The position numbers and the translations under genes were made by a program. A stretch of 49,371 nucleotides of DNA from WRCA01 sp964587855 (lineage in GTDB: Bacteria; Pseudomonadota; Alphaproteobacteria; Rs-D84): the NCBI GenBank assembly GCA_964587855.1, contig CAZPLT010000006.1:1-49371 (forward strand). The letters are read 5' to 3'. Shown one piece after another: positions 40,803-49,251 of the stretch. A model generated the notes under the pieces. It made no database searches. It saw only the letters and a program-made list of their open reading frames with translations, and had not been told where the DNA came from. Numbering within the stretch: the stretch's first letter is position 1; each line of letters begins with the position of its first letter.

Positions 40803-43349
40803 ATGGCGAAAAAACAAGAATTATCCCCAGAACAAAAAACGGCATCCGACCCAAGCCTGAACGTATGGGTCCAGGCCAATGCAGGAACGGGGAAAACCAG
40901 TGTTCTGGTTCAACGATTATTGCGTATTTTATTTCGTGATTCTGATTTATCTGGCGGCATACTTTGCTTAACCTATACTAATGCTGGGGCATCTGAAATG
41001 CGTAACAGAATTTTGGGGGCTTTGCGCGAATGGGCAATGGCAGATGATGAAACACTTCGTGAAATATTGATTGGCGTTTCATACAATTCAAAACCAACCG
41101 ATAAAGACATAAAACATGCCCGTAAAATCTTTTACACTTACATAGACAATCCAGATATTTTGAAAATAAAAACTATACATGGCTTTTGCGAGGAAATATT
41201 ACGCAGATTCCCGATAGAGGCGGGGATATCCCCGGCTTGGAAACTGGTATCTGACGCAGATCAACGACGTTTATTGCATGATGCATTTGAAAAACTAGTA
41301 AATTCCCGCGCATCTGGGACCGTTTTGGCCGCCTTTGGTCATATAGTGGGGCGTGTATCCGAACATTCTTTGGATGAACTGATGGATATTCTGACCAGCC
41401 AATATAAACAGTTTTTCGAAGTTGAAAACATTGATAAGTATAGACAACAATTCATTGATACAACTAAAAAATATTTAGAATTAGATAATGCTATCCAAAC
41501 CGAAATCTTGCCACAAAACCTACAAAAAATAGTCGAAATTACGGAAAACGAAGTAAATGCATCGAAAAAGCTGGTAAAATACTTGATTAATATTGTTAAT
41601 TTAACAAAACAATATATTGATAAATCTATAAAATTTGAAGATTATAAAAAAGCATATTTAACAGCTGAAAATACCAAAATTGTCCATATATCCAAGAAAG
41701 ACTATCTGATTGCCGAACAGGACAGGGTTTATGAACTGGCACAACGTGATATTAACCAACAAATATACCAAGATACTGTTGCCTTATTTGATTTATCCTT
41801 TGCATTTGCAAATACTTATAAAGAATTAAAAAATACCAGAAATCTGATGGATTTTGATGATTTAATTCTTTATACCAAACGGTTGTTTGCTAATCCATCT
41901 AATATGGGGTGGGTATTATCTCAACTTGACTTATCCTTACATCATATTTTGGTGGACGAAGCCCAAGATACAGCGCCCCAACAATGGGACATATTAAAAG
42001 CGTTAAGCACCGACTTTTTTACTGATGGGGACAAAGAAAATCCGCATTCTTTATTCGTTGTCGGCGATACCAAGCAATCTATATATGGATTCCAAGGCGC
42101 AGATCCAAATGCTTTTTCCACGTCCAGGGCAGAAATTGATGCACAGATAAAAAATAATTTAAGAACAATCCAAGAAATCCCATTGGCACAAAGTTTCCGA
42201 AGTTCCGCACCAATATTAAATTCTGTTGATTATTTCTTTAATAACTTGGATGGATTTGCAAATAATAATCACAAAGTTTTTCGTGACACAGCACGTGGTC
42301 GATTGGAATTAAAAGCTCTTGTAAAATCCGATGAAACAAATACTATTGCACGTCGGGAATATATAAAAACAATTGCCAATAAAATTGAATTTTTAATTAA
42401 AAATGGTGCTATACCCAGTGATATTATGGTTTTGGTGCAACGTCGTGCACCATTTGCTGCACCTTTGATTAATGAATTAAAAAAACGAAGCATTTCGGTT
42501 GCTGGTAGCGACAGAATTATCTTGCCGCAGTTTCCAGCAATAATAGACCTTATGAATTTAACACGCTGGTGCATTGACACATCAGATAATTATGCGCTTG
42601 CTTGCACACTAAAAAGTCCATTATTCCGTTTTTCAGAAAATGATTTGTATTCTGTATGCAATAATCGTGGTAAAGATGTCAGTGTTTACGAAATGTTACA
42701 AACAAAATACCCAGAAATTTATGCCGTATTAGAACAAATGTGCGATTGGGCACAAACATTGGCTCCATATTCATTCTTTATGAAGATTTTAAATACCAAT
42801 CGTGAAAAAATAATAGCTGCATTGGGTAATCAAATTATAGAACCATTGGAAGAGTTCTTAACAATCTGTCTATCTTATGAAAGAACACAAAGCGGTACAT
42901 TAAAACACTTCTTGAAATGGTTTATTGATGGTGGCAGCGAAATTAAACGCGAACTAAACGCGAATGATGGCGTTCGTATCGCAACTGTTCACAGTAGCAA
43001 GGGTTTAGAAGCACCAACAGTATTTTTAATTGATACTATTAGAACACCAGATGATAAACATGATAAAGTTATTTCAATTGAAAATAATTGCTGGCTTTGG
43101 TCACCTCGCAGCAATAATTCAAAAAAATGGGAAATTGCTGTAAATGCTGATATGGATAAAAAAATGGCGGAATATTGGCGATTACTTTATGTTGCAATGA
43201 CACGTGCGCGCGATAATTTATATATTTATGGATTTGATACTCATAAAAATCCGCCAGAAAATTCATGGCATAATAAACTTTGGGAAATTATGCAATCCAT
43301 GCCGGGCGCAGTTATTAATAATGAAAAAATATTGGTCTCAAATGAATAA
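40803..43349 (+). CDS. addA: AddA-type UvrD/RecB helicase (double-strand break repair), helicase part
   Basis: An 848-aa superfamily 1 helicase. Start MAKKQELSPEQKTASDPS at 40803 fits the family; the frame open from 40491 would translate the NUDIX gene antisense and is rejected. Motifs: VQANAGTGKTSVLVQRLL (Walker A), LCLTYTNAGASEMRNRI, IKTIHGFCEEILRRFP, LVDEAQDTAPQQWDIL, VVGDTKQSIYGFQGADP, VRIATVHSSKGLEAPTVFL and LLYVAMTRARDNLYIYG. It ends just after the helicase core, while AddA normally continues into a nuclease; that domain is in the next overlapping frame. No addB is visible nearby. Confidence 0.9.
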   Translation: MAKKQELSPEQKTASDPSLNVWVQANAGTGKTSVLVQRLLRILFRDSDLSGGILCLTYTNAGASEMRNRILGALREWAMADDETLREILIGVSYNSKPTDKDIKHARKIFYTYIDNPDILKIKTIHGFCEEILRRFPIEAGISPAWKLVSDADQRRLLHDAFEKLVNSRASGTVLAAFGHIVGRVSEHSLDELMDILTSQYKQFFEVENIDKYRQQFIDTTKKYLELDNAIQTEILPQNLQKIVEITENEVNASKKLVKYLINIVNLTKQYIDKSIKFEDYKKAYLTAENTKIVHISKKDYLIAEQDRVYELAQRDINQQIYQDTVALFDLSFAFANTYKELKNTRNLMDFDDLILYTKRLFANPSNMGWVLSQLDLSLHHILVDEAQDTAPQQWDILKALSTDFFTDGDKENPHSLFVVGDTKQSIYGFQGADPNAFSTSRAEIDAQIKNNLRTIQEIPLAQSFRSSAPILNSVDYFFNNLDGFANNNHKVFRDTARGRLELKALVKSDETNTIARREYIKTIANKIEFLIKNGAIPSDIMVLVQRRAPFAAPLINELKKRSISVAGSDRIILPQFPAIIDLMNLTRWCIDTSDNYALACTLKSPLFRFSENDLYSVCNNRGKDVSVYEMLQTKYPEIYAVLEQMCDWAQTLAPYSFFMKILNTNREKIIAALGNQIIEPLEEFLTICLSYERTQSGTLKHFLKWFIDGGSEIKRELNANDGVRIATVHSSKGLEAPTVFLIDTIRTPDDKHDKVISIENNCWLWSPRSNNSKKWEIAVNADMDKKMAEYWRLLYVAMTRARDNLYIYGFDTHKNPPENSWHNKLWEIMQSMPGAVINNEKILVSNE

Positions 43350-43770
43350 AACTATGGCTGAATTTTTAGCAGAAAAATCGCGCGAAAAAATTGCAACTGA
43401 TCGCGGCACAGATATTCATCGTCATCTGCAATTTTTAAAACTTGAAGATGATAATGAAATTGCAAAGAAAATAAAATCTAATCCAAAATTGGCAAAATTT
43501 TGGGGTCAGGGCAGTCGCGCCGAAGCTCCAATTGCCGGAACAATAAATGGCAAGTTTTACAGCAAACGGATAGATAGATTAATCATTATAAACGATGAAA
43601 TCCTATTTCTAGATTATAAAACTGATACAAACCGAGCCAGACGTGATGAATACGAAAAAACTATGAAAATTTATACCATGCTGTTGCACGCTGCATTTCC
43701 AAAACATAAAGTTACTGGATTTATCCTGTGGCTTAACAACTGGGACTTGGAAAAAGTCGTTGAATCATAA
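43342..43770 (+). CDS. AddA C-terminal nuclease domain as separate overlapping ORF
   Basis: About 142 aa from ATG 43342 (MNKTMAEFLAEKSREK; ATG 43321 is an alternative). The PDDEXK nuclease hallmarks are GTDIHRHLQFL, KFYSKRIDRLIIINDEILFLDYKTD (catalytic Asp and Lys) and the YTMLLHAAFPKHKVTGFILWL end. In other alphaproteobacteria this is the C-terminal part of AddA. The +1 relation to addA and the overlap of 8 bp indicate a split gene or a frameshift. A six-A run at 43324-43329 is a possible slippage site. Confidence 0.8.
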   Translation: MNKTMAEFLAEKSREKIATDRGTDIHRHLQFLKLEDDNEIAKKIKSNPKLAKFWGQGSRAEAPIAGTINGKFYSKRIDRLIIINDEILFLDYKTDTNRARRDEYEKTMKIYTMLLHAAFPKHKVTGFILWLNNWDLEKVVES

Positions 43771-43789
43771 GGGTTATTTATTTTATAAT
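43760..43789 (+). promoter_or_regulatory. recN promoter
   Basis: TTGAAT (43760-43765), 18-nt spacer, TATAAT (43784-43789), then 6 nt to ATG 43796. A leaderless transcript is predicted. No LexA box was recognised, although recN is SOS-controlled in many bacteria. Confidence 0.65.
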
Positions 43790-43795
43790 ATCCAC

Positions 43796-45409
43796 ATGCT
43801 TACAAACCTACATATTTCTAATATCGTTTTAATTGATAAACTGAATATAGAATTCAGTCATGGATTAAACGTTTTAACTGGTGAAACCGGTGCAGGTAAA
43901 TCTATTTTACTGGACGCGCTGGCATTATCACTGGGCGCACGCAGTGATACAGGCTTGGTTCGTCACGGATGCGAAAATGCACAAGTAATTGCAGAGTTTA
44001 ATTGCCCAAATAATTTGGAAATTTTAACCGAGCAGGGCATAGAAAATGACGGAACAATAATTTTACGTCGTGCACTTGGTTCAGATGGTAAAAGCCGCGC
44101 ATGGGTTAATGATGTTCCCGTCAGTATCAAGATACTAAAACAAATTGGCGATGAGCTTTGTGAAATTCATGGCCAATTCGAGAACCATTCTTTGCTGGAT
44201 CCAACAACACACATAATTGCATTAGATGAATTCGGCGGATACGATTTATCACAATTAAAAAGTGCCTATACCGCTATGCATTCTGCGGAAAACCAATTAA
44301 AAGAATTGCAAAAATTATTAGCACGCAGTGCATCAGAACGCGAATTTTTAGAACATAACGTCAAAGAATTATTCGCACTAAATCCATTACCTGGTGAAGA
44401 GGAAGAACTGGCAACCAGACGTGCCCAATTAATGGATGCTGAAAAAAATTCTGCGATTTTAAGTGATGCAAATGCTGCTGTTCGTGGATTGGACGAAAAA
44501 ATATTTAATGTCGCGCATATTCTGGAACGAATCAAAACTGATCCAAATCCTTATTCTGGTCAAATTGATGCGCTTTATAATATTGCAGAAATTGCTGCGG
44601 ATGTTGAAAGTAAAATATCACCAATAGAAACCGATACAGAATCATTGGAAAACATCGAAGCACGTCTTTTTGCTATCCGTGCAGTCGCCAGAAAACATAA
44701 AATTATGGCAGATGAGTTACCAGAAAAATTGCGCGAAATGACCGAGCAATTAAATGCTATTGATAATTCTGATGCCGAGCTTAAAAAAGCTGAAACTATT
44801 GCAAAACAGCGCAAATATGAGTACGAAAAGGTTGCATCTACAATTACCAAGGAACGGATTGCCGCATCCGTGAAATTGAGCAATGCTATCGTAAATGAGT
44901 TTCCAGACTTAAAATTAGCTCATGCTGATTTCAAAGTTGAAATTACACCAACAACACCATCATCAAATGGTAGTGACGAAGTTATCTTTATGATAAAAAC
45001 AAATCCAGGCACCCCATTTGCACCATTGAATAAAATTGCAAGTGGTGGTGAATTGGCACGATTAATGTTAGCGTTGCGTGTAGTATTAATAAATAAATTT
45101 GGCGCAAAGATTTTTGTATTTGATGAAGTAGATACAGGTATCAGCGGTGCAACCGCCAGCGCGGTTGGGGCAAGACTATCTAGACTCGCAAAAAATAACC
45201 AAGCTTTGGTAATTACTCATTCCGCCCAAGTTGCCGGATTTGCTGACTCACACTATTTAATACAAAAAAATTCAACAAAAGACACCACTACTACTAATGT
45301 TTCAAAAATAGAAGACGATAAACGTATAAATGAAATTGCAAGAATTATAAGTGGCGATAAAATTACATCAGAATCAATTGCTACTGCAAAAACTTTGATA
45401 AAAAATTAA
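43796..45409 (+). CDS. recN: DNA repair protein RecN
   Basis: A 537-aa SMC-like ATPase acting in double-strand break repair. MLTNLHISNIVLIDKLNIEFSHGLNVLTGETGAGKSILLDALALSLG (Walker A), a central coiled coil (about 150-370), ASGGELARLMLALRVVL (signature) and VFDEVDTGISGATASAVGARL (Walker B). The start at 43796 matches the family; an upstream in-frame ATG at 43760 overlaps the previous gene. Convergent with xseA (4-bp stop overlap). Neighbours addA and xseA suggest a repair-gene cluster. Confidence 0.95.
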   Translation: MLTNLHISNIVLIDKLNIEFSHGLNVLTGETGAGKSILLDALALSLGARSDTGLVRHGCENAQVIAEFNCPNNLEILTEQGIENDGTIILRRALGSDGKSRAWVNDVPVSIKILKQIGDELCEIHGQFENHSLLDPTTHIIALDEFGGYDLSQLKSAYTAMHSAENQLKELQKLLARSASEREFLEHNVKELFALNPLPGEEEELATRRAQLMDAEKNSAILSDANAAVRGLDEKIFNVAHILERIKTDPNPYSGQIDALYNIAEIAADVESKISPIETDTESLENIEARLFAIRAVARKHKIMADELPEKLREMTEQLNAIDNSDAELKKAETIAKQRKYEYEKVASTITKERIAASVKLSNAIVNEFPDLKLAHADFKVEITPTTPSSNGSDEVIFMIKTNPGTPFAPLNKIASGGELARLMLALRVVLINKFGAKIFVFDEVDTGISGATASAVGARLSRLAKNNQALVITHSAQVAGFADSHYLIQKNSTKDTTTTNVSKIEDDKRINEIARIISGDKITSESIATAKTLIKN

Positions 45410-46575
45410 ACTTCTACAACACCATCACTAAATTCTATTTTCGCGGGACGCTTGAAATCAGATGCACGACCAATAATTTTATCTCCACTGCGAACCATTG
45501 CAAATCCGCGGTTTAAAACGTTTTTATAACTGAGCGAATTTAACATTTGTTCAAAATGAGAAACAGATTGATGCATTTTAGAAATTTTATTCACATACAA
45601 TATTCCCAAAGTGCGAGAAGTATCATCCAGACGCTGTTGCTGTTCCATAATTAATTGCCGCGGACTTTTTATTACGATTGATTCTATACGAGCACGTGCA
45701 TTTAATAATTTTGATGAAAAATTAGAATGCAATCTGTGCCAAATTGTTTCTATTTCTTGAATTAATGAAATTTTGGTCGGAACAACTATTTCTGCCGCAC
45801 CCGTGGGGGTCGGCGCACGGACATCAGCGGCAAAATCAATCAGCATCCAATCTGGTTCATGCCCCACACCAGATACGACAGGGATTTTAGATTCTGCAAC
45901 TGCACGAACAACAATTTCTTCGGAAAAAGGCAATAAATCTTCTAGTGATCCACCACCACGCGCAACGATTATTACATCAACATTATTTTTATCGTTAAAG
46001 TATTTTACTCCGGCTGCAACTTCGGTCGCGGCGGTCGTGCCCTGAACCGTTGCGGGGTACAATAAAACTTTCACAGGGAAACGCTCGCGCAGGCGATTAC
46101 AAATATCTTGAAATGCGGCGCCAGTTGGACTGGTCACAATTCCAATTACCGATGGGAACCGGGGCAAAGTCTTTTTACGCGATGCGTCAAATAATCCCTG
46201 GGCCGCTAATTTTTGTTTGCGCTCTTCCAGCATTTTCAAAATTGCGCCCACGCCCGCCATTTCTATTTCAGAAACAATAATTTGATAATTGCTGCGCGCG
46301 GGATAGGTTGTAAATTTGCCAGTTACGATGACCTCTAACCCATCAGCCAATTGAAAAGGCAGGGGCGTTCCACGCCAAATAATCGCGTTTATTGCGGCAC
46401 CGGCATCTTTGACGGTCATATAAACATGTCCGCTGGATGCCCGGGTAATTTGGGACAACTCACCACGAATACGAATTTGTGAAAAAGCGGTTTCCACAAC
46501 GCCTTTTAATAAAGCGGACGCGTCAGACACGCTAAAAATCATATCTGGCTGAACAAGAGGCTCTGGCTTTTGCAT
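45406..46575 (-). CDS. xseA: Exodeoxyribonuclease VII large subunit
   Basis: A 389-aa subunit of the single-strand-specific exonuclease VII. An N-terminal OB fold (VFSVSDASALLKGVVETAFSQIRIRGELSQITRASSGHVYMTVKD), the catalytic core IGIVTSPTGAAFQDICNRLRERFPV, IIVARGGGSLEDLLPFSEEIVVRAVAESKIPVVSGVGHEPDWMLIDFAADVRAPTPTGAAE, and a shortened C-terminal helical region. The total is shorter than the 440-460 aa of enterobacterial XseA. The partner xseB is not in the window. Confidence 0.94.
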   Translation of the reverse strand: MQKPEPLVQPDMIFSVSDASALLKGVVETAFSQIRIRGELSQITRASSGHVYMTVKDAGAAINAIIWRGTPLPFQLADGLEVIVTGKFTTYPARSNYQIIVSEIEMAGVGAILKMLEERKQKLAAQGLFDASRKKTLPRFPSVIGIVTSPTGAAFQDICNRLRERFPVKVLLYPATVQGTTAATEVAAGVKYFNDKNNVDVIIVARGGGSLEDLLPFSEEIVVRAVAESKIPVVSGVGHEPDWMLIDFAADVRAPTPTGAAEIVVPTKISLIQEIETIWHRLHSNFSSKLLNARARIESIVIKSPRQLIMEQQQRLDDTSRTLGILYVNKISKMHQSVSHFEQMLNSLSYKNVLNRGFAMVRSGDKIIGRASDFKRPAKIEFSDGVVEV

Positions 46576-46577
46576 AT

Positions 46578-47057
46578 TTATCTATCTATTTTTATTCCTA
46601 TGGCATCAGCGAAACGATACGCAATTTCATAATCTTTCGGATTTTCTATTACTTTAGTTCCCATATCATACGGAATATCTATACCAACATGTTTATATTG
46701 GTCAAATGTTAAATCAAAAACAAGCTTTGTCGGCTTATGAACTAAATAATGATGGGGACCAAAAGTCCATATATCATTAATATAATACAAATCAAATTTG
46801 CAATCTGGCATAAGCTTTTCATATGCATAAGAAATTTTACAAAAAGCATCGGAATCATAGGTAAGAGCTTTCATATCTTCGCCTAAATCCGGATAAAATA
46901 CCGCATGTTTAACTTCTGGAAGTTTAAAACTATCACGAAACAAAAGAACAAAATTCTTTGCCTTTACACGTGCCAACTTTTCCAAATTAAAGCCATCAAT
47001 TTGTTTGATTAATTTTTTTGTAGCGGCTTCATAAAATTTTTCTTTTTCGGGAAGCAT
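46578..47057 (-). CDS. Conserved-looking cytoplasmic protein, unknown function
   Basis: A 159-aa protein with no signal peptide or membrane segment, high in K, D, Y and F (KAVFYPDLGEDMKALTYDS, FDLYYINDIWTFGPHHYLVHKPTKLVFDLTFDQYKHVGIDIPYD). Possible hydrolase- or cyclase-like folds cannot be supported. It lies two bases upstream of the xseA start and reads toward it, so it could be the first gene of that unit. Confidence 0.6.
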   Translation of the reverse strand: MLPEKEKFYEAATKKLIKQIDGFNLEKLARVKAKNFVLLFRDSFKLPEVKHAVFYPDLGEDMKALTYDSDAFCKISYAYEKLMPDCKFDLYYINDIWTFGPHHYLVHKPTKLVFDLTFDQYKHVGIDIPYDMGTKVIENPKDYEIAYRFADAIGIKIDR

Positions 47058-47096
47058 AATTTACCATTTTAACATATTAAAATAATCTGTCAAATA

Positions 47097-48131
47097 TCAA
47101 AGTTCGGTCAATGGCCAGCGGGGGCGGGGCGCAATTGGTTTGGAAACTATGCGACCGTCTAAATAATTTTCAATTCCGGCCCATGCAATCATTGCGCCGT
47201 TATCTGTGCATAAATTTAATGGTGGCGCGGCAAATTCCATATCTGCATTATGGGCTAATTTTTCAATCGCGGCACGTATTGCCAAATTTTTTGCAACACC
47301 ACCTGCAACAACAATTGTTTTTGGCGCGACAGCGATAACCCTTGAATCATTCAAAGCATTTTGCAATCTGTTTATAATGCAATCCACCACCGCTGCTTGG
47401 AACGAAGCACAAACATTATTTATAAATTCTTCATTTAATTCTTTGGCATTTGTTATTTGTGTTCTGACGGATGTTTTTATACCACTGAAAGAAAAATCAC
47501 ACCCAGGCTTATCACACAAAGGCCGTGGAAACTTAAATGCATTTTTATTTCCTAGTTTTGCACGTTCATCAACAATTGGGCCGCCTGGATAACCCAGCCC
47601 CAACATTTTTGATACTTTATCAAATGCTTCGCCTGCGCTGTCGTCCAATGTTTGTCCGATTATTTCATAATCGCCAACACCGCGTGCCAACAAAATTTGT
47701 GAATGCCCGCCAGATGCCAACATTAATAAATAAGGGAAAGGAACATTATTCGTAAGGCGCGGCACCAGTGCATGCCCTTCTAGATGATTTACCGCAACCA
47801 ATGGTTTGCCCGTTGCTTGTGCCAAACCAGTTGCAAATTCCCAACCAATTAAAACACCACCTATAAGACCGGGGCCAGCCGTTGCAGCAATAATATCAAT
47901 ATCATAAATTGTTTTCCCAGCATCAGATAAAGTTTTTTGAACAACTTCATCAATCGCCAAAATATGTGCGCGCGCCGCCAATTCTGGCACAACACCGCCA
48001 TATTTTTGATGTTCGGGGATTTGAGAATAAATTATATGAGATAAAATTTCACGTTCAGTGCTGACAATTGCCGCACTGGTTTCATCACAAGATGATTCAA
48101 TGCCCAGACAAAGTAATTCTTTATTCTTCAT
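47097..48131 (-). CDS. tsaD: tRNA threonylcarbamoyladenosine synthase subunit TsaD
   Basis: A 344-aa ASKHA-fold enzyme that transfers threonylcarbamoyl to A37 of ANN-decoding tRNAs. Motifs: GIESSCDETSAAIV, the HLEGHALVP metal site (His-x3-His), LLMLASGGHSQILLA, DDSAGEAFDKVSKMLGLGYPGGP, FSFSGIKTSVR, VVAGGVAKNLAIR and CTDNGAMIAWAG. Its first bases overlap the upstream small membrane-protein gene by 11 bp. Confidence 0.97.
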   Translation of the reverse strand: MKNKELLCLGIESSCDETSAAIVSTEREILSHIIYSQIPEHQKYGGVVPELAARAHILAIDEVVQKTLSDAGKTIYDIDIIAATAGPGLIGGVLIGWEFATGLAQATGKPLVAVNHLEGHALVPRLTNNVPFPYLLMLASGGHSQILLARGVGDYEIIGQTLDDSAGEAFDKVSKMLGLGYPGGPIVDERAKLGNKNAFKFPRPLCDKPGCDFSFSGIKTSVRTQITNAKELNEEFINNVCASFQAAVVDCIINRLQNALNDSRVIAVAPKTIVVAGGVAKNLAIRAAIEKLAHNADMEFAAPPLNLCTDNGAMIAWAGIENYLDGRIVSKPIAPRPRWPLTEL

Positions 48132-48438
48132 TATTATTACTGCGAAGCTCTATGCCAACTGAACACAATGATGCTGCATCAACAACTTTTACATTGCCAG
48201 AGTCCGACATTGATGCCATTTTGGTTATACATGCAACCATCATATCTGTATTTTCTTTGGTCCCAGTAAGAATTTCAACCGCTGCAGAACGGCGTGTATC
48301 AGATGCGGATAACCATGCCCGCAAATTTCCTTCTTCCAGGTTACTTTGCGATTTCATAGCAATAAAAAATACCGATGCTGATAACACCAGTGCTAAAATC
48401 CCAACAACTAATTTTAAATTAGATTTTATAATTTTCAT
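48121..48438 (-). CDS. Small membrane-anchored protein, unknown
   Basis: A 105-aa protein with one N-terminal transmembrane segment (about 8-27, LKLVVGILALVLSASVFFIA) and a soluble periplasmic-looking domain with two cysteines (VACITKMAS, ASLCSVGIEL). AAAGGGAT precedes ATG 48438. It overlaps tsaD by 11 bp and follows the DUF2155 gene by 11 nt, so probably co-transcribed. Family not recognised. Confidence 0.6.
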   Translation of the reverse strand: MKIIKSNLKLVVGILALVLSASVFFIAMKSQSNLEEGNLRAWLSASDTRRSAAVEILTGTKENTDMMVACITKMASMSDSGNVKVVDAASLCSVGIELRSNNNEE

Positions 48439-48449
48439 TTTTTATCCCT

Positions 48450-48863
48450 TTATTCACAACGCAATAACCATAAATCATAGTCAGCATCTTGTAATGGATT
48501 ATCACCTGGTTCATTTCTATCCATCCATCCACTAAAAACACGTTCCCCAGTTTTTTCAATTTCCGCAAACATATAAAAATTTTCAGCAGTATAAGGTGCA
48601 GTTTGTTTACAAGCACGAACACGAACAGATAATTTTTCAATCAGTGATATTTTACCAACTGGCAAAGATATAGTTTGTGCTTTGCCCGCTGCTTTATTCA
48701 TAACACGTACAATCGCGGTATCTTTATTTACAAATTCATCCGTTGCATTATCATCAGCGAATGAATTTATTGATAAAAACAATCCGCAATGAACAGCAAA
48801 CAATAACGCATTTATTTTCATAAAATATTTATTTGTTTTTTTCATTTGTTTGCTATTCATCAC
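48450..48863 (-). CDS. DUF2155 domain exported protein
   Basis: The C-terminal part carries the DUF2155 pattern: VRVMNKAAGKAQTISLPVGKISLIEKLSVRVRACKQTAPYTAENFYMFAEI, then ERVFSGWMDRNEPGDNPLQDADYDLWLLRC. The family is alphaproteobacterial, exported, with two conserved cysteines. The signal peptide is INALLFAVHCGLFLSINSFA. The true start is unclear: GTG 48863, ATG 48860, ATG 48842 and ATG 48821 are all in frame and none has a good SD. It follows rplS by 8 nt. Confidence 0.8.
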   Translation of the reverse strand: MMNSKQMKKTNKYFMKINALLFAVHCGLFLSINSFADDNATDEFVNKDTAIVRVMNKAAGKAQTISLPVGKISLIEKLSVRVRACKQTAPYTAENFYMFAEIEKTGERVFSGWMDRNEPGDNPLQDADYDLWLLRCE

Positions 48864-48871
48864 TTTTAAAA

Positions 48872-49249
48872 TTATTTTTCGCTTTTTTCAGCAGCTGTCG
48901 CAGCTAAATCTTCAACGATACGAGCTTTCTTTCCAGATAAGTTACGTAAGAAGAATAATTTTGCACGATGCACTTTACCAATACGAACTTTTTCTATTTT
49001 TTCAATAGCTGGTGAATACAGTGGGAATTTACGTTCAACACCAACACCATAAGATTCTTTACGAACTGTAAAAGATGCATTGCCATCGCGAGCAATTACT
49101 ACACCTTCGAATACCTGAGTACGGAATTTATCACCATCTTTAATTTTAACATATACTTTCAAAGTATCACCAGATTTAAAGTTAGGTATATTTTTGTTAG
49201 CTGCTAATTTTTCAATTTGTTTTTTTTCAATTTTTTTAATTATGTTCAT
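48872..49249 (-). CDS. rplS: Ribosomal protein L19
   Basis: A 125-aa large-subunit protein at the interface with the small subunit. PNFKSGDTLKVYVKIKDGDKFRTQVFEGVVIARDGNASFTVRKESYGVGVERKFPLYSPAIEKIEKVRIGKVHRAKLFFLRNLSGKKARI covers the whole family; a short Ala/Glu tail follows. Starts two bases after the trmD stop, the usual trmD-rplS order. Confidence 0.97.
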   Translation of the reverse strand: MNIIKKIEKKQIEKLAANKNIPNFKSGDTLKVYVKIKDGDKFRTQVFEGVVIARDGNASFTVRKESYGVGVERKFPLYSPAIEKIEKVRIGKVHRAKLFFLRNLSGKKARIVEDLAATAAEKSEK

Positions 49250-49251
49250 TT

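Noticed and set aside
46050..46280. Plus-strand ORFs over xseA, uvrA and other genes
   Set aside because: Shadows of the real coding strand, no supporting signals.
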